Below, in pieces: positions 12,255-25,299 of a stretch of 64,000 nt of DNA (the first letter of the stretch is position 1; each line of letters begins with the position of its first letter). The stretch covers positions 25,494,708 to 25,558,707 of the forward strand of contig CM073896.1 of assembly GCA_037176705.1 (NCBI GenBank), given 5' to 3'. Source of the stretch: Molossus alvarezi. Lineage: Eukaryota; Chordata; Mammalia; Chiroptera; Molossidae. The translations under genes were made by a program, and so were the position numbers. The notes below the pieces were generated by a model. That model was not told the origin of the DNA. It saw only the letters and a program-made list of their open reading frames with translations, and made no database searches.

Positions 12255-13140
12255 ATTATACATTAAAACCTGCTTTTTCTTTCTCATGTTCCCTTCACAC
12301 TCAGCTGCTTCCCTAATTTCAACTAGTTACTTTTTACCAACCCTTTAGAGTACTTTAAATGCCCCCTCAATTTTACCAACTGAACCCATTGTGATGGATT
12401 GGAATTTTCCCCTGAAATACTGGCATTTTGTTGGTTAATGACAAAACCTGGAATAGAATAATTCAAAGGTTTCTTATTTATTTGGGGAATTCTCTCAAAT
12501 ATGATTTATGACCCACGTGACATTGAGGGACTCCAGAGAAAAACACAATTTGACTCCTTATACAGTCTCAAAATAGGAACATTTTGACCTCAGTTTGTGA
12601 AAATCTGAAAAACAAACAAGCCAACAAGACATTTTCCATAATGTATAGAGGGAGGTAGGAGGTTTATATTTCTATCTTTTCTGGTGTCTTATTTTTGTCC
12701 TGTTGTCTGAGGCAAACAGAACAGCTCCGATGCATTGTGGTGTTTCTGACCATATCTTTATCCCATTGCAACTACTATGTTTGATCCCACATTTAATACA
12801 TTAGTTCCAATTGTGCTTTGTTATATAAAAAAAAAAAAAAAAGGTGACAGAAAGTGTTCCCCTATATGAACCTTCTCTTATCATCAGAGAAGAGGAGCCT
12901 GTGTGTGCTTCATGTTGTCTTATTCTTTTCTCCTCTGTATTATCTTCTTTTACTGAGAAGAATTGAGGAATAACAAGAGAGATGTTTATATATGATGAAA
13001 ACTAATAACTATACATTTTTTTTTATCATTTATCAATCATGTATTTTGTAGTAGTATTGACAATAAAATAGCAGACCATATATCTTTTTGAGACAAAAGA
13101 GTAATTTTTCTTATAATTATTGATCATAAATATATTATTT
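12255..13140. other. No gene seen; A16 run
   Basis: AT-rich sequence with an A16 run at 12827-12842. No confident repeat assignment. Confidence 0.4.
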
Positions 13141-13142
13141 TT

Positions 13143-13329
13143 AGCCCTGGCTGGTTTGGCTCAGTGGTTAGAGTGTTGGCCTGAAGAGTCGTGGGTTCAA
13201 TACCTAGACAAGGGATGTACTTTGGTTGAGGTTCGATCCCAGACCTAGAAGTGATGTGTGGGAGACAACTGATCTATCTCTCTCTCTCTCTCTCTCTGCC
13301 TCCCTCCCTCCCACCCAATTTTAAAAAAT
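13143..13329 (+). mobile_element. VES SINE
   Basis: Forward copy with a near-consensus head, 'gccctggctggtttggctc', then a TC microsatellite-like tract (13273-13297) before the tail. A short TSD (ttattttta / ttattttca) is possible. It is shorter than the full-length type, with internal loss. Confidence 0.88.
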
Positions 13330-13330
13330 G

Positions 13331-13904
13331 TTATTTTCACTATTATATAGACATAGATAACAACACAGATATTAAGGTTACTTTTAGTAGGCATTATTAA
13401 TTGTCATCAGTTTTAGCTGATCTCTGCTAAAAATGGAGATTCTGAACTCCATTTCTGCATTTATAATTCTAAGAGAGAGATTTTCTAAAATAATATTCTG
13501 GTTTATATACTCATAAAATTACCTACTTTTAGACTATGGTGGCATTGCTTCTGTATTGCTATATAGATATCTATGTCATTGTATTTTTTCTTTGTTTTAT
13601 TTCCACGTGAAATTTTGCTGTCTCTATCAGAAACAATGGTATATTCAAAATAAAGTTTTGTCTTCTTTAAAATTCTTCCAAACTCCTTCCAAAAACAAGT
13701 TACACATATGACTTTTCTCAGGGATTATAAAGTGTGAACTCAATAAATGATATCTGATTGATTGACCTGTTACAGAAGTTAAATCTGGAAATCAATCAAA
13801 TATAATTACTTCAGCAATGTGCCAGGCACTCAGGTATTAAGAGTATTGTTACCAATAAACCATCCAGGAGCTACTAGAAATATATTTTTGAAAATGTACT
13901 TGTA
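13331..13904. other. No gene seen
   Basis: AT-rich and unassigned. A short 'gtgccaggcact' block near 13820 hints at an L2/MIR scrap but is too short to call. Confidence 0.35.
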
Positions 13905-14100
13905 TTAGTTTTTCATTGCTGCTGTAACAAATAATCACAGACTTGGTTCTTAAAGTGACACAAATTTATTATCTTAGAGTCCTCAATGTTTTAAGTATGG
14001 AATGTTTCAACTGGATAAAGTCAAGGTGGAAGCAGGGTTGTGTTTCTTTGGGAGGCTCCTGGGGAGAAGATACAGGGTATCTGTAGCTTCTATTACATTT
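13905..14100 (-). repeat. MLT1-type MaLR LTR fragment
   Basis: Reverse complement of the 3' part of an MLT1 LTR: 'tattagtttttcattgctg', 'acaaatttattatcttaga', 'gtcaaggtggaagcagg'. It corresponds to the 3' part of the plus-strand LTR at 39350-39830. Confidence 0.65.
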
Positions 14101-14325
14101 TGAAAACGAAATGTATTTTAATAAACACTGGCTTTCAAATTATTCAAAGTGTGTGTGTATACATATTTTGGGACACTATATTTCTTTGACTCTTTTTTAT
14201 GAAGTCAGAATGAGACTTATTTTCACATTTACAGAGACCATAAAAAAAAATTACATTTTTCCCACATTATATAGCACAGCAATTCAATGAAATATCTCTT
14301 TCCATAAATAATAATTATTATTATT

Positions 14326-14540
14326 TTATTTTTTTCCTTTATTGATTTTAGAGAGAGAGGAAGGGAGAGGGAGAGAGAGATAGAAACATCAATGAGAGAG
14401 AACATTGATTGGCTGCCTCCTGCATGCCCCCCAACTAGGCAGTTGGTCCACAACCTGGGCATGTGCTCTGACTGGGAATTGAACTGGTGACCTCTTGATG
14501 CATGGGTTGACATTCAACCACTGAGCCATACCAGCTGGGC
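14326..14540 (-). mobile_element. VES SINE
   Basis: Reverse copy of the shorter type: tail 'attgattttagagag', middle 'ctgcctcctgcatgcccc', head ending 'gagccataccagctgggc'. The T-rich stretch just right of it (14541-14553) resembles its left flank. Confidence 0.9.
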
Positions 14541-14553
14541 TATTTTTTTTTAT

Positions 14554-14794
14554 TTTTTATCCTCACCCGAGGACATTCTTGCAGTTATCTTCAGATAGAA
14601 AGGGAGGGAGAAAGAAAGAGAGAGAGAGGGAAACATCCATGCGAGAGAGACACACTGAGTGGTTGCCACCCACACAACCCCAACCGGATCTGGAGACAAA
14701 CTGCAACCGAGATACGTGCCCTTAGTGGAACCGAACCCGGGACTCTGTGGTCTGCAGACCGACGCTCTAACCACTGAGCAAAATTGGCCAGGGC
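14554..14794 (-). mobile_element. VES SINE, tandem neighbour
   Basis: Reverse copy of the longer type, with 'cctcacccgaggac' tail motif and head 'ggccagggc' at 14786-14794. It lies directly against the previous SINE and shares a T-rich junction with it. The two copies are of different subfamilies, so this is two insertions and not a duplication. Confidence 0.9.
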
Positions 14795-15165
14795 TCTTGC
14801 CATAAATTAAATCCTGTGGCTCTGTATAACTGAAACAACAGTTTATATCCATCAAGGTAAAGAAAAATGACATCAAATGAGTTTAAAAATTTTAAATCTA
14901 GACATAAATATATGGCTTCATTATTAACATTCTATATAGTCCATTACTAAATTATTTCCATTATCAATTAGCAGTCATTTATAAAGATACATTCTTAACA
15001 TTGTTTTAGTCAGTTGGAATACAGAAAAAAAAATTAACAACTGTTTAGACATATCAAGAGTACATTTTTGATACATATTGAGCTATGATAACTATATCAT
15101 ATGTGTTAAGTTCTGACTAACCTTTAAAGCTCATACATTTGTTTCTAAATAGTTTTTTTTTTTTA
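14795..15165. other. No gene seen; T12 run
   Basis: AT-rich DNA ending in a T12 run (15153-15164) that directly abuts the duplicated block at 15166. Confidence 0.4.
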
Positions 15166-15271
15166 CAGGGCAGTATAAAACATTTTATTTTATTTTATTT
15201 TTTCTGATCAAGTCTCGTTTATTCAGGGGAAATCCACACAATATATAAGGGAAGAAGCAGAAAAACAAAAT
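15166..15271. repeat. 106-bp direct duplicate, copy 1
   Basis: Matches 15964-16069 at 104 of 106 positions with no gap. The block starts with the last 6 bases of a reverse VES head (cagggc). It continues through the poly(A)-like tract and AATAAA region of the LTR-derived 3' end found at 15984-16069. Copy 1 has no SINE next to it, so it was derived from copy 2 after that SINE had inserted. Confidence 0.9.
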
Positions 15272-15715
15272 GGTCTAAACATTTGACCATTTCAAATAAA
15301 ATAATTACTGCTTTATTTTGTACAAAACCTAATTTTTAAAAACTCATCTGACAAAAATGAAAATTTTAAATAAGTCCATTGGAAGATAAAGGTAAAGCAA
15401 ATTTTTCTAATGGATTGTTTATTTCTTATAGTAGTCTATTTCAAATATATGTACAAAATAAGTAAACTAAAACTCTATGCTACAAGGAGAGTCATCTTAG
15501 ACATAGTTTTTAAGATCAGTCTTAAATATTTCAGAACATACTAGAATATGACCTACTTATTCTTTCAGTTAATTACAGAAAAATGCAACCACAGAATCAG
15601 TCATACCTGGACTGATGATTCTAATAACTACATAGGTCTAACTTTGGATTAAGATATAGTTTAAGAATAAGTACTGTAGGAAGTTTAAAATGATCTTTGC
15701 TTTCTTTACATAGGA
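15272..15715. other. No gene seen
   Basis: AT-rich, unassigned DNA between the two 106-bp copies. Read on the minus strand it resembles a 3'UTR (AATAAA-like motifs), but I cannot assign it to a gene. Confidence 0.3.
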
Positions 15716-15726
15716 ATAAAACATTT

Positions 15727-15969
15727 AAAATTCTTTTTTTAATCTTAACCCAAGGACATTTTTGCATTTATCTTCAGATAGAGCAGGAGGGAGAGAGAGG
15801 GGAAGAGAAAGAAACATCGATGTGAGAGAGACACATTGAGTGGTTGCCAACCACACAACCCCAACCGCGATCAAACTGCAACTGAGGTACATGCCCTTAG
15901 CAGGAACCAAACTGGGACTCTCTGGTCTGCAGGTCGACACTCTAACCACTGAGCCAAACCGGCCAGGGC
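15727..15969 (-). mobile_element. VES SINE
   Basis: Reverse copy, tail motif 'cttaacccaaggac' at left and head 'ccaaaccggccagggc' at right. The TSD is ataaaacattt at 15716-15726 and 15973-15983. It is inserted in or beside the A-rich tail of the LYPLA1 retrocopy. Confidence 0.9.
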
Positions 15970-16001
15970 AGTATAAAACATTTTATTTTATTTTATTTTT
16001 T

Positions 16002-16339
16002 CTGATCAAGTCTCGTTTATTCAGGGGAAATCCACACAATATATAGGGGAAGAAGCAGAAAAACAAGATCATTTGTTGCCAAGCAATAAGTTATTGAGTA
16101 ACCACCCCAAAGCAATTTCAAGTAAATATCAAGGGTGGAACAAAAGATCAGCAAAGACTGGCTTGTTGAGTAAATGGTTCAAACTGCAGAGATAAAGCAG
16201 AGATATCCTGCCTTGGGGCAGGAGATGGCAGAGCAGATTTTACTTAAAGAAATGCAGAATGCAGAGATATCCTGCCTTGGGGCAGGAGATGGCAGAGCAG
16301 ATTTTAACAAAATGGATGCCATGCAAAAAGTCTCCCACA
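16002..16339 (-). repeat. ERV LTR segment (U3-R) at end of the retrocopy
   Basis: On the minus strand it opens with TGTGGGAGAC (16339 leftwards). It then carries two identical 46-bp blocks, a TATATAT box (16039-16045), AATAAA (tttatt on plus, 16016-16021), and ends 'gacttgatcag' just before the A-rich tail. This is the layout of a retroviral LTR cut at the poly(A) site. The end resembles betaretrovirus-like (ERV2) LTRs, but the family is unproven. No viral coding sequence is present. Confidence 0.6.
16197..16306 (-). repeat. Two tandem 46-bp blocks in LTR U3
   Basis: Blocks at 16197-16242 and 16261-16306 are identical, period 64 bp. Each contains the hairpin-capable CCTGCCTTGGGGCAGG. The position upstream of the TATA box fits a duplicated LTR enhancer. 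Confidence 0.85.
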
Positions 16340-16489
16340 GGTCTGTGAATCAGAAAGTCAAATTATAGTATGTATTGATAACAGATGTCTATGGAAAGGA
16401 GGCAGTATTTGGTCTGTTATGAGAAGAAAAAACAAAAAAAGAATGCATTTTTAGAGAGGAAAAAGGAATGTTAAGAAATTATAACAATG

Positions 16490-16700
16490 GCCTCGCTGGT
16501 GTGGCTAAGTGGCTGAGCATCAACCCATGCACTAAGAGGTCGCTGGTTCGATTCCCAGTCAGGGTACATGCTCGGGTTGTGGTTCAAATCCCCAGTGACG
16601 GGCGTGTAGGAGGCTGCCAATCGATGTTCTCTCTCATTGATATTTCTATCTCTCTTCTTTCCTCTCTCTCTCTAATATCAATACAAAAATAATAATTAAA
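16490..16700 (+). mobile_element. VES SINE in the pseudogene 3' region
   Basis: Forward copy of the shorter type, with perfect 17-bp TSD aagaaattataacaatg at 16473-16489 and 16701-16717. It splits the minus-strand LYPLA1-like 3'UTR, so it is younger than the retrocopy. Confidence 0.95.
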
Positions 16701-16849
16701 AAGAAATTATAACAATGAAAGAAAAGCCTGGTCCTCAAAATAAAAGAGGCATTAATTGAAGAGATCAATATCACTTTTTATTTACACTTGAGAGTATCCT
16801 TATTATTAGGAAAAATGTAATAACATCTCATTCTTTTTGTATATTATAA

Positions 16850-16945
16850 TCATTAAGTATATATGTGTATATATACACATTAAGCATATATGAATATAGA
16901 TAGATATAGATATAGGTATGATATAAATATTGATATAGATAGATA
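16850..16945. repeat. AT-rich microsatellite
   Basis: Irregular TATA/GATA repeats, including 'atagatagatatagata'-like units, within the pseudogene 3'UTR. Confidence 0.8.
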
Positions 16946-17325
16946 CTGTATGGTGATCAAGTAATTTTGGTATAAGTCCACAGACTATGTCATAGCATTC
17001 ATAATTCGTTTATCTCTTTGCTGCTCATTTATACCTAAAAAGCTTTCATTGAGCATATTAATAATTTTCAAATGATGTAATAGAAAACCTAGTTGCAATA
17101 TTTTCTTATTTTGCTGAAATATATTTGGTAAAAAGAAGCTAGCCGCTTCACCTGTTTTAATACTTATATATTCTGGATGATATTATACCTACAAAAACAT
17201 GTATACAAACAATAGATCATAAATTTCCCATGAGGAGATATTACTTTGTCATTGGTAGATATTTGCAAAACATTTTCACACTGGAAACATTACACATTTC
17301 AAGATTGGGCATGGGAAAAGGTTTA

Positions 17326-17559
<234 letters not shown>

Positions 17560-17691
17560 TCACTGAAGAATAAAAGTATCTATTAATGCCACTGATAGGA
17601 CCCTGGGGAAACGAAGACGCAGGGGAAACCAGCGACTGAATCAGTGACACCGGCCAGTGTTTGCTGTGTTAAGAGCAGTATATAAACATTA

Positions 17692-17862
<171 letters not shown>

Positions 17863-17869
17863 TTATTTA

Positions 17870-18412
<543 letters not shown>

Positions 18413-20390
18413 GTCTAAGGACCATGCCTAGTCCAGACCTCTCAGACAAAGAACTGAAAGTATCATCTGTAGAATCTGAGTCTAAAACCCCCTTTTAAAA
18501 ATTTTTTTCATTACATACAAGTGCTTCAAAACTTTATTTTTGGTTGATTTATTTAGAATATTATTCTTAGTTCTCCAGTTGATTTTTCATAAGTTAAAAT
18601 AATATAAAATAATATAGATTTAAGCTCCTAAGCAAACATGAGTTCCACTTTTAGATTTACATTAATTTTAGAAACAAAGGACAGTGAGGGATACTCATGA
18701 ATTTTAATTAATTAGGTTCTAAAATAAAGTGAATACAATTTCAGAACCTAATGACTCAGCTTCTGTGTAAGACATTGAAAATGAGAGTGTGGTTTGACAC
18801 TGTGTTTTCTTTAATTCTTTATGACCTTATTTGTTTAACTTTCAGGGTCAAAAGAAGTAATAGGTATTTGATTTGAGTGTATGAATTTTTAATGTAAGTG
18901 TTTCTGACTCCAAAGCTGTCAGGACCTCCTGACCTTAAAGCTTGAAGTGATTTGATTAGGCCAACAGACATAATGGCCAGTTTCGTGTGTAAACAAAAGC
19001 CACTTCTTTGTCTTTCAAACTAGATTTGAAATTCAGTGACATAATAGAGATACAATTTAGACTGACTATCATGGAATAATTAACATTATATTCATGTTGG
19101 GATAATTTTCACTGATGCTGAGCCAAGACAGATTGCAGTATGAGTTCTTCAGAGATCTAAGCATCCCAGCCTGTTGTTTATCTTCAGGGCCTCGGGGTTA
19201 ATTTTTGCTAACTCATTGGTTTGGAGAATGTTTTTGATGAGGCCTGAATGCTTAAAGGCTAGGTCAATGAATTATGACTGGTCAAGGAGTCTCTATTTTG
19301 TATGTTGGGCATAAATTTGGAGCAAAAGTAGCTATAGTAAAAAATTATTTCAATTATTAAGCACGTAAGGAAACTTCGGAGCACCAGGAGTTTTAATCCT
19401 CCCCAAGGCTGTAATTGGTGCTCTTTCTGATAGGATACTCAGCTACATTTGCATTGTTCAGTTCATCTATATCATGACATTTTAGCCAGCTTCTTTTAAG
19501 GCAAATTGCATGGCTAGCTATAGAACCCCAATTTTCTCTTACAATATAGATCTTGGGTACTCAATATATATCTTTTTACTGAGAGATAACTTCATATTTC
19601 TGTTTTGGAAGGGGTATGTTGTTCATCAGATTAAACCTTCCATTTTACATTTCAAACCAACCCAAACTTTGCAAACAGGTTAAAAAAAATCAGGATCTTT
19701 TTATATTGTATATTAATTATATGAATGGGTTTTACATTTTCCATCAGTTATCTTTCATTTTGTTTTGCTTAGAATTTGGTTTCTTTGGTTGCTGAGGACT
19801 TAGAGAGAAGATTAAAAACTAAACATGGATTTGACGATCAGCTCTGCCTTTTTAAGATCGCTGTCATGTTCTTGGATATAAATAGAACATAATAAAACAT
19901 TCTAAATTATAAGATTAAAAGAGATAACATATTTAACTAACATAAGTCTTGTTAATAATAGATATGCAAGAATTCTTCTTTCATTGTTTTTTTTTTTTTT
20001 TTTTCTTTTGTTTTGCATTTTTCTTTTCTCTTTGTTTTAGTTACTAAATTCAGGTTACTTTTTCAGGTTTCATTGTGTTGCTTTCTGCTTAGACCTTATG
20101 GTTGCATAGGGTGAAAAGTTGGTTGTTGATATTTAGCATGGTGAGAAAAAAGATACAATGGTTTAAGACTTTGAATATACAGTATCACATGGGAGTAAGG
20201 AAAATTAGAGATGCTCGGTATAAATCTTCATGATGGCAACTATAGGGTATATCTATTAAATTTACCCAAGATAAATAAATAAAATCATTTCTTAAATCAA
20301 GTTAATGATTTGTTTAGGAGTGTTACAGGAAAGTTATGTGTGGATTGCTCTTCTCTGTTTCTAGTAAGAATGGGGTTCTTGGGGTGCTCC
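18413..20390. other. Unassigned AT-rich DNA
   Basis: About 2 kb without a readable gene or a repeat that I can name. A T18 run lies at about 19987-20004. It looks single-copy. Confidence 0.4.
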
Positions 20391-20760
20391 TGGAGAAACC
20401 ATTTCTGGAGGCCGCCATGGGAGGATAAGATGTGGTAGAAAGCTTTATTTGCATGGAGTTATATTCCTCGTTTTATTAGGTCCCATATCCCTTAAACCAG
20501 TCCTGGAAAAGTGCAGCTGTGGATTCAGCAGAACTAGAAGCAAGGCCAGCATCCAAAGTTTCTGTTTCATTGTGGAGTTAAGTCCGGCACAGCATCAGAC
20601 TAGTTCCAGTCTATCAATCCCTTGTGTGTGGTGTCCACATGGCTGTGGGCCATATGGGAAAATTCAGGGGAGTACACTCCCTGCAATAAGAAAGCCAGGG
20701 GTAAAACAAGCAAGAGAGAAACAGAGAGAACACCCCTTTGTTTAGGAGTTTAAATATCAA
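20391..20760. other. GC-richer island with a 98-codon frame, unassigned
   Basis: Base composition rises clearly above the flanks here. A 98-codon open frame (20449-20745, plus) contains several Cys residues, but no domain that I know, no signal peptide and no conserved motif. It could be part of an LTR or an unrecognised exon. I would not call it a gene. Confidence 0.25.
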
Positions 20761-21530
20761 ATCTTCCTGCACTTGCAGTTGTCATGGTCATTCTCGCCAA
20801 TGGCCTGTTCCCAGGTGTGACTGACAGGCAATTACCTTCCCAATTTCATTCAGACTTTACTGGGTGTGCATCCAATTGGTCTTCCCTTTGCTCCTTTTCA
20901 GTTAATTAATAACTGGATTTATTACAATGGTATCAGTAGCATTGGCCTGCTTAGTGGTTAATATTTCCATGTAAGCATGGACTTTTCTCCGGAGAATTGA
21001 AATTTTCTTCCCATTAATTTCTGTGCATCTCAAAAGCACTTATGTTCCTTAAATATAATACCATTAAGTGAGAAATCTTTTACTAGCATAGGCTCAGTGA
21101 GGGTATTTGAAAGCCAGAAAAAAAAAAAAAAGAAGATTATAAGGAGATAATATTTCCTCAATACTATTACCCCTGTATTAGCATCACTTTAGCTTCAGAT
21201 ACTTGTCCAGGGAGGAAATTTTAGAAGAAATCCTATGCACCTTCAGGAGTATAAGTAAAGAATTATTCAAATTTAAGACATAGGTCCTCAAACCTTAGTT
21301 GAAAACTCACAAGCATACATTATTTGTTACTTATTTGTTATGAAGTTTAAACTTATCAGGTTCAGGAAACATTTTATTATTATTTATTTCCAAGTGCTTC
21401 AGGTTATTCTTTGTCCTCTGAAAAAGTAGTAATATGATTTTAAAGTGCTATGGTATCCTTTTAAACAAATAAGCATATGAAAATTCTTTGAAAATGAATT
21501 ATCTTTGAAGAAATAAGTGTAAAGCACTAT
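20761..21530. other. No gene seen
   Basis: AT-rich, with an A13 run near 21119-21131. Nothing recognised. Confidence 0.35.
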
Positions 21531-21532
21531 AA

Positions 21533-21615
21533 CAATAATGATGAATATGATAGTGATGATAATGATTATAGTTATGATGGTGATGATCATGGTTATGAGG
21601 AAGATGATGATAATA
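21533..21615. repeat. GAT-type trinucleotide microsatellite
   Basis: Imperfect 'gatgat'/'tatgat' repeats over about 80 bp, e.g. 'gatgatgataataaag' at the right end. Confidence 0.85.
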
Positions 21616-22379
21616 AAGATTATAGAATTTGTGAAGCAGAATTGAACAGAATAGTAAAGAGATGTGATATTTCTTGTTGAGAGGTTAGTATACCAGTCGG
21701 ACTGGTATCAGTACAGATAATAACAGAGGAATAATTTATTAGCAAACAAAAGAATTTATCGGTAACTGGTGTTTGGTGCTTTGCTAGACAATCAGATGAA
21801 GAAGGTGTCATGGTTATCTTCAGTGTAATAACAGTTAAGGATAAAATATTAAACTGACATGACAATATAACACTTTGCTCATTGGGGTTCAGAGGAGAGA
21901 AGAGGCACCTTCTGTTTGAGAAGGGGAATCTGAAATTCTAAAATAAGGTATCAAACTGGAAGGTTTTGTGGGGCAAGAGCTACAATGTTTAATCACTCAC
22001 TAAATGTGAGGATAAGGAAGAAAAATAAATCAAGTTGATTAAAAGTGTTTAACCTTGAAAAACTAGGCCATGGGTGCCATAAATAGAAATTTTAAAATCA
22101 AAAGGCAACCTTATAAAATGCAAATAGCCATAATGCAATCTTGTTTTGTGGAAATTTGAGAGAAGGAGCAGGGGACTTCCTTCTGCTTGAAAGGTAGGAT
22201 TAGGCATTTAAAAAAGAGGTACCAAACCTGAGCCAGGAGAGTGATGGATGGAGAAGGGAGATCAAATAACATTTAGACATGGGAAGACACAGCAGGGAGC
22301 AGAAATTGTGTGGGGAGAGGATTCCCTAAAATGTCCTAAGTCTAGGTAGAGGTACCAAGGGGCCTTTAAAGTTTTAAAT
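21616..22379. other. No gene seen
   Basis: Purine-rich in parts. Possibly further old-repeat sequence continuous with 22380-22690, but I cannot support it. Confidence 0.3.
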
Positions 22380-22690
22380 TAAAACTTTAGACTTAAAGTT
22401 TTGGAGAGTACTCAGAGGTGGAAATACAGGATTCTGAGCCATTCGAGGAGAGATGATAATTGAAGATTTATGACAGGACATAATGGATTACAGACAGAAT
22501 GACAAGGAATAAGATAAGGAGTCCAGAACCTTAGGGATGACCTCTGTTGAAGGAGAAGGAGGCAATCAAGTAAACAGACAGGCTTCAGGGTAGTGGTAGA
22601 CAAACTAGAAGAGTGTCTCAGAAACAAACATCATGAAAAGAGAAGGACGTAAAGGTGACAACCTTAAATGTTTAATGTTGTAGGTGAATC
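22380..22690 (+). repeat. Ancient interspersed repeat, same unnamed family as 8240-9600
   Basis: Ordered weak similarity to the consensus pattern also seen at 8240-9600 and 34765-35680: 'gagagatgataattgaag', 'gagtccagaaccttaggg', 'gaaggagaaggaggcaa'. Highly diverged. Confidence 0.35.
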
Positions 22691-23249
22691 ACAAAATGTT
22701 TTTTGAATGAATGAATGTGGCTGAACTAGCCGTAGATGTTGGCTCTGTGCAAATATTGCCACTCCTACTCTTGACCTCTACTGACTGGTAGAAGGATTGT
22801 CTGTGCATATCTTTTCATTTATTTGTATACCTTTGTCCATGTCATTTGCAATTATTTCAGAAAAGATGAATCCAGAACGTATGTGCTTCTTTTCTGATTT
22901 CATGTATCTTTGTACATAGTTTCTCAAGTGCCTTGTACATGATTTTATATTCTGTTGTAACCACAGTTTTTCTTTGCACAAAAGATTTGCTAACAAGAGC
23001 TCTGATTTCTCAAGTGAACCCAAACATTTCTAATTAAATGTGTGTTTAATATCTTTCAGAGATAAATTTTTATGCTTCCATTAAAATTAGTAAGCAGTAC
23101 ATGTCTATAATAATAACAATAGAGTTTGGTGACTTTTAATCTTTGGATAGAAAACTCCTTTTGATAATTAAGAAAGTCTTGCAGAATTCTTGTGCTTTAA
23201 TTTCCATTATAGTATTTTTGATGATTTGTTGAACTTAAAGAGAATTATT
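22691..23249. other. No gene seen
   Basis: AT-rich and unassigned. An 81-codon minus-strand frame (22778-23023) has no recognisable motif. Confidence 0.35.
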
Positions 23250-23262
23250 AAGACAATATTTT

Positions 23263-23472
23263 TAGCCCAGCTAATGTGGCTCAGTGGTTGAGTGTCAATC
23301 CATGCACCAAGAGGTTGCCAGTTTGATTCCTGGTCTGGTAACATGCCCAAGTTGTGGGCAAAATCCCCAGTGGGGGGCATGCAGGAAGTGGCCAATTGAT
23401 GTTTTCTCTCATTGATCTTTCTGTCTCTCTCTCTCCCTTCCTCTCTCTCTAAAAGCAATAAAATAAAAAAAA
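23263..23472 (+). mobile_element. VES SINE
   Basis: Forward copy of the shorter type, with a TC tract and A-rich tail. Perfect 13-bp TSD aagacaatatttt at 23250-23262 and 23473-23485. Confidence 0.94.
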
Positions 23473-23485
23473 AAGACAATATTTT

Positions 23486-23931
23486 CATAACTATAAAAGA
23501 AATATCAGGAACTAAGTTTCTGCCTCTAATTTAAACTACTTATTTTGGTGGGTATTTTTAATAGTTTGGGTGATTTTTCCAATAGCTTCTGTGTATTTAC
23601 CCAAGTTAACTATAAGATTATTGTGGGTTGGAATTATTTTAATTTATTTTTTCTTTTAATTAGCCATATAGCAGTACATGAAACACAATAGTAAATTGTG
23701 TTTATAAAACACACGAATAAATTAAATGTCTGTAAAATAAGTCCAAAATAATCATATATATTCCTTTGTTTTCAAATGATATGTCAACCATTTAAGCATA
23801 AGTCAGAATTCATCCCAACTCATTTTTTTTAATGACTGTTTGTAAGAATACCCCACAGAAATGGCCAAATTACTTGCATACCTACAAAGAAACTTTTTAC
23901 CATGTTATCAACAAAATAAATACTTTGGATT
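23486..23931. other. No gene seen
   Basis: AT-rich, nothing recognised. Confidence 0.35.
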
Positions 23932-23949
23932 CAAAACTAGAGAAAGTAG

Positions 23950-24191
23950 CCCTGGCTGGTTTTGTTCAGCGGTTAGAGCATCGGCCCACGGACCAGAGAG
24001 ACCCAGGCTTGATTCTCACTAAGGGCACACACCTCAGTTACAGTTTGTCCCTGACCCCAACGTGTGAGTAGCAACCACTTGATGTGTCTTTCTCATGTGG
24101 ATGTTTCTCTCTCTCTTCTTCCCTCTCTTCCTCCCACTCTATCTGAAGATAAATGCAAAAATGTCTTCGGTTAAGAATTAAAAAAATAAAA
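23950..24191 (+). mobile_element. VES SINE
   Basis: Forward copy of the longer type, head 'ccctggctggttttgttc', tail 'tcttcggttaagaatta'. Perfect 18-bp TSD caaaactagagaaagtag at 23932-23949 and 24192-24209. Confidence 0.95.
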
Positions 24192-24209
24192 CAAAACTAG
24201 AGAAAGTAG

Positions 24210-25299
24210 ATTTTTAAAAAACTAACAGAATTTGATGCAAAAGTGTGTCCCTCAGAAAAATGAAGTAAAAAGTTAAGCCATTGCAAGTAGGAATGGGATA
24301 CACGGGCACTTGCTAGATTTTATTTTTCATAACTTACAAGTAACACATTCTTCTTACTTCTAACAGTAACATTTGTGTAGAAAGGTCATTTTCATTAACC
24401 TTAGGTTGTTAATTTCCATTCTCCCTGCCCAAAGGCATTAGTGTTATTTACAATTTTTCTTAGCTCTATGCAAAACCAAACAACCATCCCTGTAAGGCTA
24501 ATATATGGTAAGTGCCTTAGGCACATTTCAATTAAGCATTAACATAGTTTGGAAAATTTTCAAAACATTTAGTGAGTATTACTTTTAATCATTTTCATTA
24601 AAATTAATAACAAGTGTTAAAAAGTCATATAGCAAGGAGCTGGGGGAATTTAATTCTTAGTTTCTAAAGGGATACTTGTAGTAATGCAGAAAAAATTCCA
24701 GTACAATTTAGCCACATGTCACCCAGTCCCATTAAATACTACATTTTGTGTGGGTAGAAGATGAAAGTTATGTACACATTAATTTTGTTTTAATATTTTT
24801 ATATAGTGGCCAGATATTAATGAGTGTTTACTAGATACCAAAAATAATGAACTAGCATGTGAACAAGCTTAAAGCCTTAAACTAGATACATGCATCCTTA
24901 AGGGTATTTTAAACACATACTTAAAGATAAGCTTTCATAAATCCATTCATATAAATAAAAAAACTTTCAAATTTTGACTATACCAATATGGAAATACTAA
25001 AACCATTCATTATAAGAAGAACCAATAATTAAGAATTGTGTCTGAGTTTTAAGTACAAAAGAAATGAATTAAATTGAATCTATTGTTGAAATAGAAAAAA
25101 CATAAATTGTAATGGCCCACATTGACCTCTCAAAATATTATTACATAGAATATAAACTTTAAAATAAAACCAAAGCCATTGGCCTTCCTCCCTTAGCAAC
25201 CCTTTATTATCTTAAAAATGAAAAGATCTCCAACTGCATACGAGTTTGCAATACTATTGCTATTATGTATAGCATTTACAACTGTTATATATTATCAGA
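24210..25299. other. No gene seen
   Basis: AT-rich, about 1.1 kb without a recognisable element. Confidence 0.35.

Noticed and set aside
16174..16368. 64-codon plus-strand frame with a repeated protein segment
   Set aside because: The repeat is the duplicated LTR block read in an arbitrary frame, antisense to the pseudogene.
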